From Straminergon stramineum (lineage: Eukaryota > Streptophyta > Bryopsida > Hypnales > Calliergonaceae), in assembly GCA_963920665.1 (NCBI GenBank), contig OY987271.1, positions 11,597,350 through 11,661,349 on the forward strand: a DNA stretch of 64,000 nucleotides, in the 5' to 3' direction. The notes under the pieces were generated by a model that had not been told where the DNA came from, made no database searches, and was given only the letters and a program-made list of their open reading frames with translations. Position 1 is the stretch's first letter. Every line of letters starts with the position of its first letter. The position numbers and the translations under genes were made by a program. Positions 22,502 to 33,943 of this stretch are shown here, piece by piece.

Positions 22502-23911
22502 GGTCAACGGTACCCATTTGATCTTGCCTATTCTCGCCTCTTCATATTGTTTAGCATATTGCACAGCGGTAGCTAGATTTGCAGGATTCTTTTCTTTAAT
22601 AGCTATTTTGAATTCTGGGGGATATAATCCTCCCACAAAGATTCATGTTAGATATGCATCTGGAATCCCGTGACCTGTTCACCATTGCAAAATATATTCC
22701 ATTCTACCATAGTAATTATTTACACTTTCCCCTACTGCCATTCTTATGGTTCTTAATCTTTCTTGTAAACTTTCCCTAAAGGCTAATGGTCAAAATCTGG
22801 TTTGGAAAGCATCTCTTAATGCATTCCATGTTCGAAATGGACCATTAATTTGGTACCATTCTGGGGCAATGCCTATTAGAGTGGCAGGAAAGGTAGTGAG
22901 GTAACTACCTTTAGGAATCATATTGGTTGCACAAACTATGCTAAAACGATTTAGATGGCAGCCAAGATCTGAGCCTGCTTGACCATTATATTGTGGTAAA
23001 GTAACTAGATTTAAAGGTCGTGGTTGTGCCATGTTATAATCGTCCAACCTAGAGTTTTCTTCAAATTCTGGAGTTTCTATTTCAAAATCTAAAGTGTTTG
23101 GTAATATAGGTAAAGACTAATACAATACTTGTGGTAGAGGTTGGTAAGGTTGATTAGGTTCTAGTTCAGGTTGGTATGGTGGGGTTGGAAAACTATAAAG
23201 GTTAATATTTTCATCATAATTATAATTTAAAAATTGACCTGTGGATATTTCCAAATGTGGTGGTGTTTGAGGACGATCAGATTTCACAGAATTTGTAGAA
23301 GAATGTCTTAAATTTTCTTGGATAGGTGATAAATAAGTTTCTAATCTTTCTGCCACACTACGACCATGTTGATCCCATGTATCTTCCAAATATTTAGAAA
23401 GTATAGCATTGGATTCAAAAGTTTGAGGTCATGGTGTGGAAAATAGATATTCTACTGGGGTGGGAGTTCTTGGTGGACTAGTTGAGGTTCTTTGAGGACT
23501 ACCAGAAAATAATGTTTGGCTTACAAATGGATTAGTTATGGGTGTGATTGCACGATCTATTACTTCAAGAGAAGTGGCAGTGTCTTCAAGGGGAGTTCCT
23601 TGTCCAACCACCTCTTTTCTTGCAAATTCCTCAAGTCCGAGAAGTATTGTAGAATTGATTTCAAAATCAATAACATCAGATTCAGCTATTTCACTTTGAG
23701 ATTCGTTCTGGTGAGAATCTGCAACTAAGTTTTGAAATTGTTTTAAGGCTGACTGTGAGGTGTTTGCTTCTATTGGACTAGAAGGAAGTCTAGGTGGCAA
23801 GAAACAAGGATTAATATAAGTTGCGGGGGTTCTTCTATGTTTTGGTTTTCCCCAATCTTTTATTCTATGAGTGGCCTCTTTTAATAAACAGTCAGGGGTT
23901 TGATCTGACAT
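22502..23911 (-). pseudogene. gag: Retrotransposon gag, 5' two thirds, decayed
   Basis: One minus-strand frame runs from ATG 23911 to the hAT junction. Premature stops at 23429, 23117, 22790, 22679 and 22643 break it, but the frame is preserved between them. The Retrotrans_gag core is evident: LPQYNGQ..., FPATLIGIAPEWYQ, W-x3-RDAFQTRF, then a YY-x-RMEYILQW-like and FVGGLYPPEFK-like stretch. The five stops fall where CGA (Arg), CAG (Gln) or TGG (Trp) is expected, so C-to-T change on one or other strand explains them. The gene continues at 16704-16205 beyond the hAT insertion. The order of domains fits a Ty3/gypsy-type gag. Confidence 0.8.
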
Positions 23912-24098
23912 TTAAAAGAGGCCATAGATATGAAAGATTCACTAGTAATTTGTGTATTCCAACCTAAAAAACATTTGGAACGTGGTATCACGACTGCTAG
24001 GATAATGGATTCTCAATGCTCATGCGTTATCTGGTTTTACTAATTCAAGGCCCTTATAGAAGGGTTCTTGTGTTAGGACAATGATTGGGGGTTAATAC

Positions 24099-24617
24099 CT
24101 ATAGTCTTATGTAGTCAAAATTAGTAGGACAGATTAAACTAAAGGATGGGCTCATTGGGTTTACTTTTTCTTTACATACAAAGTCTGGGATTAATGACAT
24201 TATTGTTGGGCTCATTGGACCATAAGTAAATATGTAAATTCTATCTATAATTCTATTTCCAGTCCAAGCGGTGTAGGCTTTAGGTACTTTATTCTTGGTT
24301 TGTGATTTTAATTTACCATATTGGCTAATTAGGTAGTGTAAAGCAAAATCAAAGAGTAATTCCCCATTTTTTACAACAAATCCTTTTTGAGGCTCTAACT
24401 TCTCCCAAATTTTGCTAAAAATAATCCTTTTTATGTCTAAAGGCAATTTTTCTATTCTTTGTTTTAACTCTTGATCTTGGATATAAATCCCACTTAGTTG
24501 GAATCCTTGTCCAAAATATGCATTTTTATATAAACGATAAAGGGCCATAAAAAGACAAGGTCCCGAATAGTAGTCTTCTACAATCTCTGGGGCTTCCCAT
24601 GGAAATAGGTAATCCAT
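24099..24617 (-). CDS. Unknown 172-aa ORF of the LTR element
   Basis: This uninterrupted ATG-initiated frame lies between the zinc-knuckle ORF and gag on the same strand. The protein is rich in aromatic and basic residues (MDYLFPWEAPEIVEDYY at the start; KLPLDIKRIIFSKIWEKLEPQ in the middle; IIDRIYIFTYGP near residue 125). I see no signal peptide, membrane span or known motif. It has stayed open while the neighbouring gag gained five stops. I do not recognise it; it is probably an element-encoded accessory protein. Confidence 0.4.
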   Translation of the reverse strand: MDYLFPWEAPEIVEDYYSGPCLFMALYRLYKNAYFGQGFQLSGIYIQDQELKQRIEKLPLDIKRIIFSKIWEKLEPQKGFVVKNGELLFDFALHYLISQYGKLKSQTKNKVPKAYTAWTGNRIIDRIYIFTYGPMSPTIMSLIPDFVCKEKVNPMSPSFSLICPTNFDYIRL

Positions 24618-26195
24618 TTTGATTCATTTATAAAAGTATTTTTGTTTTTTTGTTTTTCTTTTTGTTTTTTCTTTTTCTAGAACCATTTTCAAGCACTTAT
24701 CACCAGATGAGTACTCTAACAAAAAACATTGATTTACATAAGCTTAGACAACATTAGTGCCAAGTGGATATATTCTTCTCTACACTTTAAGGATTCTTAT
24801 ATCCTTTTATATAGAATAGAGAAAAATTCATGCCATAATTGGAGGATAAACCCCTACTTGATTACCTATGCAGAGTAATAAAAAACTATGGGTACCTCCA
24901 AGATTTTTACATTGTATTTTCTTGATTATAAGGGTTGTAAAAATGCCACCCTCCTATCCATAAAACCTCAATAAGTAATGAGATTATGGATTTATCATTC
25001 TACACTTTTGGGGTTTATGGGCTATATTTTCACCTTAAATCCCGTAAATGTGTTTATACACAGTCAACAAATGGAGATTTTATAAAATCATGACACATAG
25101 CAAAGGTCATGGATTACCAACATGATAGTCATTAGACTCAATCTCTGGATCATAGCAAATCCAGTTAAACTCCATTAAATGAGCTCATGAATTATGAACC
25201 AGTATGGCAATAATCTTGTAGAAAAACAGATAGAACATGGTTGGTTGCAATAAATAAAACTAGTTAAAGAGTTTTGCTAAAAATGGCGCTCCCAAACTAA
25301 TAATGTCTATAACCGCCATGAATAGTGTATGGGCAGCTTTAGGAGTAGTAATTGCATAGGTTTGCCAAACGGTGGCTTGGATACAAAGCATAGCTAGTTA
25401 CCAAGTGAACTTGCTCTAAACTTATGCTGCTATGCTGTGTGGAGTGATACGAGAATTTTTGAGTTCCAATTTGATTTGTTGTTGTGGTATTGAAGAGGAA
25501 ATATGGCTTCATCACAATCTAACGCTACATCTTCACAGGTTTTGATATAGTTAAGGATTATAGTATTCTTTCATGGTTTATCTTTGATTTTCCGTGTGAA
25601 GGCTATAACACGCGTTATGGGCTAAAGACACCTGGTGTATCCTCATTAACATTCACATTTTGTTGTTTTGTTCTTGGGATGGGCATAGGTGAGGCCCATG
25701 ACCTCTCTGAAAATTTGGAGACATTTTGGAGACTATAATCTTCCAGTTGATGCATTTTTTGTCCTTCTTATAGATACTTTATGATTTATAAGTGCTACAT
25801 GATGTATATTTTTACTTGGTTGTGACATTTATGGAGAAGAGTTCTTTGATAATGTTGGCCTTGCCTAAATTATACACTATTGAGTGTAATATATATAATT
25901 GTGGTTGAAAAAAGTGGAAATATTAGTATATACCTTTGAGATTGATTTGCCTTGTCAGAGATGGAGATATTCAAAGCCTTGACACATTGCTGTAACTGAA
26001 CATGTGTAATGAAAAAGGTTTAGAATAGAAAAACTAAAATACTGAAAACAAGAAAAGGATACTAGTTTAAGCTCTGAGAAGCAAATGCAGTATTAGAGGA
26101 AAATCAAATAAGTGCCCAGTAATAGGGATGTTCCAGAAAAAAGTTTTTTTTAACTTTAGATCTTTTAAAACTTATTCCTTTCACAAATAACTAGT
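24618..26195. other. Non-coding interior of the LTR element
   Basis: The sequence is AT-rich, with a T-rich tract at 24635-24680. No ORF, inverted repeats or homology to other parts of the window were recognised. It may include a separate insertion that pushed the two small ORFs apart. Confidence 0.35.
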
Positions 26196-26714
26196 TCAAG
26201 TTGGATAAAAGTAAATTAATGTGTTTACAATTATCCTAATTTGTTTTAATTCTTCTAATGATATTCGTCCAAGTTTTAGATCGGATAATTTTGAGACTAT
26301 TTTTAGAAATTCCAAATCGTAAGTAATTGGAATGATTCTAGAAATTTTTGGAATTGATTGGTTTGGATATGGTTTAGGAATAGTTTGTGTGTTGGAGTAT
26401 GGTTTCGAATTATCGTAAGCTTGTTTCTTAAAACAAGTTTTCTTTATATGCCCTGTTTCTCCACAAAAATGACAACGTTTTATGTTTCTAAGTTCTTTTA
26501 GTTTTTCAGTAGTGTATGTTCTATGTCTTCTAAAGTTAAAGTGTTTGTAACTTATGGATTTAGGTGAATTTGAAAAAGGTTTACACTTTTTGTTATCTAC
26601 GGGTCTATTGTACGAAATTACAAGGTTGATTGGTTTTGTTATAGTTTCTTTTGGAAAAACATTTGCTAAAACCTTGTTTATGATATCCTTCATAAATTTC
26701 CCGTTTTCTCCCAT
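26196..26714 (-). CDS. CCHC zinc-knuckle ORF (172 aa), retroelement or viral-like
   Basis: The open frame starts at ATG 26714 and lies about 290 bp inside the primer-binding site. A basic tract (FRRHRTYTTEKLKELR) is followed by CHFCGETGHIKKTC (C-x2-C-x4-H-x4-C), then a Pro/Tyr/Asn-rich linker and a hydrophobic, leucine-rich C-terminus (LEFLKIVSKLSDLKLG). This is the layout of a nucleic-acid-binding nucleocapsid protein. It is distinct from the gag at 22502-23911, which has its own two knuckles. Having two nucleocapsid-like ORFs in one element is odd: either two elements are nested here or the architecture is unusual. Confidence 0.5.
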   Translation of the reverse strand: MGENGKFMKDIINKVLANVFPKETITKPINLVISYNRPVDNKKCKPFSNSPKSISYKHFNFRRHRTYTTEKLKELRNIKRCHFCGETGHIKKTCFKKQAYDNSKPYSNTQTIPKPYPNQSIPKISRIIPITYDLEFLKIVSKLSDLKLGRISLEELKQIRIIVNTLIYFYPT

Positions 26715-27005
26715 TTGGGGACTAACATGTGTAAAATTTTTTCTAAGTAGTATTTCTAGAATAACTTAGTCTAAATTTCAATTACTATAGTACTTCACAA
26801 TAATTCATAAATTAGAGAGTTTGTGAATTGTAGGAATTCTAGAAAAATATACATGTGCTCCTTGAATTTAGGTAAGTATTTGCGACAAGGAATACATATT
26901 CTATGTTTTTCGTTTATTCCTAGAATTTATTTCTTCTTAGTATTTATGAAAGGGAAGATTTTAAATTCTATTCTAACACTATTTAGACACTGATAGCCAA
27001 TGCTT

Positions 27006-27024
27006 ATCCCCGGCAATGGCGCCA
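27006..27024 (-). other. tRNA-Asp primer-binding site of LTR element
   Basis: On the minus strand TGGCGCCATTGCCGGGGAT is complementary to the 3' end of plant tRNA-Asp at 18 of 19 bases (the mismatch is A for G). Its orientation agrees with the minus-strand ORFs and gag that follow to the left. The adjacent 5' LTR therefore lies to the right, ending in ...CTTGTCCACA at 27028. Confidence 0.75.
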
Positions 27025-27027
27025 AAA

Positions 27028-30000
27028 TGTGGACAAGGGTTTGGTTGCCAATTAGGTAACTACCCATATAGTATATTAAGTTCGATTCAAGGGAAACATT
27101 TAAGTAGGGAGATAAATTTTAATTTTACTTTGATTCAACCTAAACCAATCTCATATTTTCATGTCTTCAACCCAATTCCAAATTCAGTCCAATTTAATCC
27201 AACACACCATTTAATAATACCAATTAGGCATTCAATTTTCTCACATATTAAACTCAACTATTAAACCGACTACAACAACACAACCAATACTAGATTCACA
27301 ATTGAATAATATGCCAATTAGGTACATAATTACATCAATTTCCCATTTGGATTATCATGCATACAACACTGGACAAAACCAAGCAACACACTTTTGAACA
27401 CATTCAAGCATAACACATAAAATCACAAAGATATATTCACATACTCCAATTAAGCAACTTAACCATTGAACTATATTAATTGCCAAAAATACATAAAAGA
27501 AATTTAGCCTTCATAGGGCTGGACTTGTAGTGGGCTCAACTCAAAATTGGGTGAAAATCCAAAATAGAAGAGAGGGCTAAATACCCCACTAGGCACCTCT
27601 TCAACTCCACCAAATTGGCTCACAACCATCAGAATCCAACACAATTGAACTACCTACTAGGAATCCAACTCAACTACATATCCACTAGCCCTTTTTCCAC
27701 TATAGTTAGCCAAAAGCACCGATTTGGACTAGTATTCTAAAGTTTAACATCCTAAATTTGCAAGCTGCAACTCCAAATAGGAATTTGCATTACCAAACAT
27801 GGGCCTCAAAAATTAGCTTGACTATAGAGCCCTTGAGAAAATCATTAGTAGAAGTTAGAAAAAAATCCAAAATTCAGATTAGTTTTTCATTTAGTTAGAA
27901 TTATTCCGAAAAGAGAGTCCCAATTAGATTAGAACACTTTAATTTTCTTAGTTTAAATTTATTCCCAAAATCCCCCAAAATTAGATTGTCAGTTTAGAAT
28001 TTAAAAAGTTAGAAAGTTTAACCCAAAACAAAACCATTTGAATGCCATAGTTATAGTTAGTGAAAGTTTGCTTAGAAATTCCCAAAAAGCCCAAAAAATT
28101 GATTAGTTTTAGTTAGAAAATTAATTAAGCATTTAAATTGAGAATTAGTATTAGATTAGTTAGAATAAATTCCAAAATTCAAGAATCAGAGTTAGAGAGA
28201 GCCAAAGAGACTAGCACAAAGATTAAAGCCAGAGAAATTTGCACAAAAACTGAAGTGCCAGGTCAAGGTGAGGTGCCAGGCTGAGGTGAGGTCCCGGGTT
28301 GTTGTGAGGAGCCAATTCAAGCTAGCTCAATCTAGGAGCCAGCAAGGAGCTCAGCTGAATGAGAAGCAAATATCGAGCTCACTTAAACCAGTAGACCATG
28401 AAGGAAGAGCTAACTCATCTAGGAGCTGTGAAGGAAAAACATAACAAAGGCTAAGGTGAGTTTTCCAATTGGTATGGAAAATTTTAATTGAATGAAACTA
28501 GTCTTAAGAAAGTGCTAACACTCTTCAACTCTTCAACACTCATTGAAGTATCATCAACTCACTTAACTCTTCAAAAACAAAATGCAATATAACAAATGAT
28601 AGGGTTGAAGAGTTGAAGATAGTCGGAGACGGAAGGAAGAAGAACAAAAGGAATCTAAACAATTAATAAGGTAAGAATATCTTGGATTTTATTTGAAATT
28701 TTGTTCTCATTACTATTCATTAAATTGTTGGTTAGTCATTAATTAGGATTCTTGTAAGGATTAGAAGGCTAGCCTTTGGTTAAGTTTTGTTTTATTAGGC
28801 TTAATAAGATGAATAGATAAAGACAAAACGCCAACTAATATCTTTTGGATGATTAGAAAATTACAAAATAATTAGAATTTATTAGATTTGATTTGATTTA
28901 GCAGATTTAAAAAGTTTTGAGGTTTTAAAATAATTTCTAATTAATTAGTAATTGTTTTAAATACAACCAAAATTAATAAAATCCCATAACTATTAGTAGG
29001 ATAAACAAAATTGAAATAAAAATACAACAATGAACAAGGATTAATTTCAAATTGTATGATGGATTAGCAAAAATGAAGGAAGGAGTAGGTTACTACAAAA
29101 CCATACATCTCGTGATCCTCGAGGACGGTACGATCAACCTCTTCATGGGAAAGGTACGTTAAAATTCTTCATATTTTACTTTTCAGATTTCAATTTGATT
29201 AATATTTCACTTGATAAAATAAACCGTAGAAAACTTTAGGAAAATTAGAAAAGGAAATTAACATTAAAAAATTTCAAATTAAATTTTAATTTTAAAAATA
29301 ATAAAAAATTTAACCATTTATAATTAGATGAACTTTATTTGAAATTTGGATGAAAAATTGATATTTTCATCCAAAAGAATCAAACAAAGGAATCTTAGAA
29401 TCTTGGGAGAATTTAGATTTTTAGATTAGTTAAAAATTATAATTGTTTTTTTAGAGCTAAGAGTAATTAATGAATGAAATTTAATTTGTTAGACTTTTAA
29501 AACAAATTTCATTCATTAATAACTTTTTTGTTAGAAATTTAGTTTTTTAGTATCTTACCTTATTGGGAAGGTAATTTCCGATTTTTCATTTAAAAAAACA
29601 TAAAACCCTAAAAATAATAATTTTAGAATAGAAAGTTTGATTTAAGTTAGATTAGAAGATAACTAAAAAGAATTTTTAAATAATCTTTAAGGAATCATTT
29701 AAATTAAGAATCAATTAGGAAATCTTATAAAGATTCCAGAACCTATTCTCATTTAAAAAATACTTTAATTTTAAGTGAGAAAAGGTTGGATGAAGTTTGA
29801 TCTTAACTTCGATGAAGTTCTTTAATGATTGGTCAAATTAGGTTTAGTCTTAGAATCAGGTAACTAACATAATTAAAAAACTCAACCCTAAAATTTAGAT
29901 TTATTTCAATTAGTTTTATTATTTTTAATTCATGGATGAAGGTTGTGATGTAGTTTAGGGGTCAATATTTCATCCATTCATTTCTTTTATTAGGAAAGTT

Positions 30001-30500
30001 AGAATTTAACTTGTTTTAACATTTTGGAAAGGACAAATTACATTCTACAAGTTAGGATAAATTGATTTTAGTTTGAAGTTATCTTTTGATTAGGTATTTG
30101 ATTTAGTTAACTATAGTTTAAAAGTTTAGGATTTACATGATCTAAATTCAATTTGGATATTAAAAAACAAAGTGTCCATTGCTTGGAAGGCATGAATTGA
30201 ACTTAGATTGAAAACACCCTAAAGAATTGATTTAACAAACACCTAGAACCCATATGCATGTTTTAACTTAGAAGGTGGAGTTTACAACACTCACAAAACC
30301 CAAGACTTCCTTTTGGCAAATCCAGTTTTAAACTGAAGTTAGTGTAGTTTAACTACTTGACATATTCACACATTTATAATTTTTAAAAAACATTTACTCC
30401 TGTAATACCCAATCCAACCTTTAGATACGAAGACTACTTAATAATGTATGTCTACAAATTAGAATAACTTTCAGCCAAGAATTTATTAGGATGAGACTCT
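27028..30500 (-). repeat. 5' LTR of the element (outer end not found)
   Basis: The LTR must start three bases beyond the primer site (tgtggacaag on plus). The DNA to the right is AT-rich and non-coding. It contains a GC-richer, purine-rich part at 28250-28420 (repeated 'gaggtgccagg' and 'gaggtgaggt') and a short conserved-looking block at 29100-29155. A TG..CA boundary could not be fixed. The matching 3' LTR was not identified left of 16205. The right limit given is only where the next element begins. Confidence 0.35.
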
Positions 30501-30572
30501 TGTTTTTATCTTTTCATCATCCCCAAAATGGACGTTGTAGCGGTTAGGGCTTAATACATGGGTTTATTAGAT

Positions 30573-30839
30573 CACGGTGAATGGACCCCCTCACTCGTTC
30601 CCCTGGGCCAAGGTGGATTGATCCCCTTGCTTGTCTCCCCTTAGTCAATCCATGTGTGCATATAAAGAAAAAGTTCCCCTATTTGGTGCTTCATTAATTT
30701 ATCTTATGTACCTCCCCTACCTAATTTAGGGCTTTTGATTGCAAATATGAATTCAAAATTTGATAAATTTATCATGCATGACTTATAAAAAATTTCAGGG
30801 TTTTCTCTTAGGGACGAGAGAGGGGGTCAATTCACCCTG
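30573..30839. mobile_element. MITE with CA(G/C)GGTGAAT termini, copy 2
   Basis: The left end cacggtgaatggaccccctc and the complement of the right end cagggtgaattgaccccctc form inverted repeats continuing through 'ctcgtccc'. The 267-bp body matches the complement of 3690-3925. A truncated third copy follows at 30939-31040. No target duplication is evident. CAGGG termini hint at hAT, but this is not proven. Confidence 0.6.
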
Positions 30840-30938
30840 ACATTCCCTCAATTCATTCCAAAAACACTTCTAAGAAAGAACTATCTTGAGTCTAATTCAT
30901 TCATACTAATATATTTTAAACCTCTCCACACAAATATG

Positions 30939-31040
30939 GGGGCTATGATTGCAAATATGAATTCAAAATATGCAAATTTAATCTTTTTTGGCACATTTAA
31001 AAAAATGACTTTCCCTCACGAGCATCTAGGAAATGACATG
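30939..31040. repeat. Degenerate partial copy of the same MITE
   Basis: 'gattgcaaatatgaattcaaaat' and 'tttccctcacgagc' repeat the order of motifs in 30573-30839 about 200 bp further on. The terminal repeats are missing or decayed. Confidence 0.45.
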
Positions 31041-31124
31041 GGGGTTGTAGCGTGGAATCGTGGATTAGTAACTTGGCTAAAAGTAGTGTAGATCAGTAGC
31101 TTAGCTCAACATGTCTAACTTGGC

Positions 31125-31580
31125 TGTGGATTAGTATGTGGTCAAAATAGATGTTTAATGGCTGCTTTCATGGTGGATAAACACCTCACATACTATAGTA
31201 GCATGTTGGCACAAATGTGTGAGATTTCTTTCCCACCCACCTGTCATTAACCAAGACTAAAATTTCCTTTCCTTTAATAAATTTGTTTCTTCCAAGGACT
31301 GCTTGTAAGACTACAATCTTTGGCCCAATCTTTGTAATTTGGACGAAAGTAGCATGATTAGTACGTGGTCTAAGCAGATGTTTAATGGTTGCTTTCATGG
31401 TGGATAAACAACTCACATACCACATTAGCAGGTCAATGCAAATGTGAAAGATTTCTTTCCCACCCACTTGTCATTATCCAAGACTAAAATTTCCTTTCTT
31501 ATTAAAAAATCCGCTTTTTCCAAGGATTGCTGGCAAGACTGCAATCTCTGGATTATACATTTGTCAGCTATGCAATAGCT
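31125..31580. repeat. Tandem duplication, ~227-bp period, two units
   Basis: Units starting near 31128 and 31355 share 'ttagtaygtggtc', 'agatgtttaatgg.tgctttca', 'ggtggataaac', 'atttctttcccacccac', 'aagactaaaatttcctttc' and 'caaggactgct'. They differ by point changes and small indels. The minus-strand open frame at 31186-31467 lies across both units and shows no domain, so I do not call it a gene. Confidence 0.7.
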
Positions 31581-33943
31581 TGAACAAATTCTCAAGCATG
31601 ATATGTGGATCTAAAGTTTGAAATAGGAACTTCCCAATTTTTTTGGGACAACTAGAATGCAGAGAAGTGTGTTGAACCGGATTTCATGGTGGCGCATAAT
31701 TTTCTCCGTGGGCCTCTATGGAGCTTCTCTGTCTTCTTGGATAGAGACTTCCATAAGTTTGGAAATTGGAGTTGGGGTGCGTCACTCCTCATCTCCACAC
31801 ATATAATTTTTTTGTTTTTTTAGTTCATTGCATGCAATAGGCTCGGCAATAGGGGAGGATGACTAGAAACATGAGGAGTAGATGAAGAAGAGATAGAAAC
31901 TTGGAGGAAGGGAGTAGACAGAGGTTCTAGCTCATCAAAAAGTGTATGTATGAAAATTCTAATTTGAAGTTCTCTGATTTTTTTGAGTGTGATATGTACT
32001 CACAAGAATTGCAGTGACCACTAAGTCTCCTTTCCACAACCAAATTAAACTTGTCTCCTAGTTTGAAAAAGCACTTGCTCGGTTGGAAATCTTCGATCTG
32101 TGTTCATGAAACTTCTATGTGTATTAGACAAGAGACTTCTGTTCATTTGAGGAGATTTTTAAGAAGTCATCCTTCATGTACAATTGGGAAACCATTCAAA
32201 AACATTAGAAAAAAGTCCGTTTACAAAACTTGGGGGTCGGGTACAATCTTCCTCATCAAGTATTGGATCCGATGTCTCTCTAGGAACATTTGTAGGACCC
32301 CTAGATTTTGTTGTTGGAGTGGTCAAAACTTCCACAGCATGCAAGCTAGTTGCAAGTAACGTTGAAAAGCAAATGTCGCCGTGGAAGTCCTTCACATTGC
32401 CCTTTGAGTTTTTAGCTCGCATCGCCCTCCAGGTTTGGACTTGCAATTGCCCATACAAATTAATTATGTTTCTAACTGAATCCACTACGTAGAATTTTGT
32501 CCGTGGTGGTTGATCTTTGAAAGTCTAATCCTGACTTACTTTCATGATTTTAGCAACGTCTTGGCTCTTGGAAGTTTTGAGCTTTTAATTTTATGATCAG
32601 AATTTTTGATCTAGATGCGTGATGCAAAGGTAACAGGACTGTAACACAAGTTATTTACAAAATTATAATTATGTATGAGCCACCAGGATTGAAATAGCGC
32701 TTTACAATTTTGAATTTTTGATTGGCAGAAGATCAAGAGATTTAGAAATTATAAATCCTTCAAGTACAAGATTTTGGGGGTCAAACTAGGGCTCCTTGGT
32801 GTACTGTTGGATCCAACTGATCACAAAGGTGACCCAACTAGACCCTCCAAAACTAATACTTTATATTCATTTTCATAATCTTTAGCTCTTTTTCTTTGAT
32901 GTTTGGTTTTTAGGAATGACTTTTACCATAAACCGGCAAAGAGATTGTTTTTTCTTCATCACAAGCAAATTTTTTTCCAAAATTATGTTCTATGCATCTT
33001 TGCCTTGAATTACCATCTTTTTAAATTAATGTAGTTAAGCTTTTGCCTTTTGGTATGGGTTGCCTTAATTTTTTTGCCCATTTCATATTCGCTTTGTCAT
33101 TTGGGTATTTGCAAAGTGGATATGATTGTCAATTTGGAATGAAGAATTAAATCAATTAATGCTTCATACCAAGGACATGGTCCTCCTTGGAATCTTCTAT
33201 AAAGTAGGAATTTGTGTATGTTAAGTCACAATTAACAATTTAACATCAAAATTAAATGTTTATTATAAAGTGATAGTTTGAATGTAGTTCAGTCCATTTG
33301 CTATGGGTTATTAGAACTCACTATAGATTATATTATTGTTTGTATTTAGTCTTCTTCATAGTTTAAATACTAGTCATTTGCTTGTCACATGAACTTGTTG
33401 GGCATTGGTAGTTTAAAAAAAATCTTTGAGATTGTTGGTTTTGTATGAGCTTGCTAAAAAGATTCTCAAATCTACCTTTATTCTTTCTCTTTGTGAAGAT
33501 TCATAGCATTATGTGTTTTGTAGTTCAACTTGACTTTGAAGAAGTGTACATTGATCTCCAATGCTTTGCTTACTAGTTGTTGAGAATATATGAGAGTTTC
33601 ATGATTTGGGAAAAGGAGAGTAAATAAAAGTTTTATGTATGATTGTATGTTCATAGTGAGTACCCGAGAGTTTCATGATTTTCAAAAATATGAACCTTGA
33701 GTCAAGGGTCCAATAGAGGAACAAAAAACCACCGTTGGATCTAATAGTCCCATTTTGAGCATTTGCTGGAGCTTTAAAATTTGGGGTTTTATTTTTTGGA
33801 CTAACAATAGGAATCATGTGATTGACCTAGAGATTATTGAATGTTTTGATTGAAAAACATGGAGGATGTAGAAGGAGTATATCAACACCTATCGTTCAAC
33901 CTCAAAATCTTCCAAATGCTCACGAAGTAAGACCATTCCAACC
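31581..33943. other. Intergenic DNA, weak coding-like patch only
   Basis: On the minus strand, 32174-32485 (103 codons) extends with a few stops toward 32045 and looks faintly protein-like (ILDEEDCTRPPSFVNGLFSNV). It is matched by an equally long plus-strand frame and has no recognisable domain. The rest is AT-rich without visible structure. Confidence 0.35.

Noticed and set aside
23970..24000. tggtatcacgac, resembling an initiator-Met primer-binding site
   Set aside because: It is on the opposite strand to gag and no LTR precedes it; the tRNA-Asp site at 27006 fits much better.
31186..31467. 93-codon minus-strand frame
   Set aside because: It spans a tandem duplication, has no domain, and its repeats do not keep a common reading frame.
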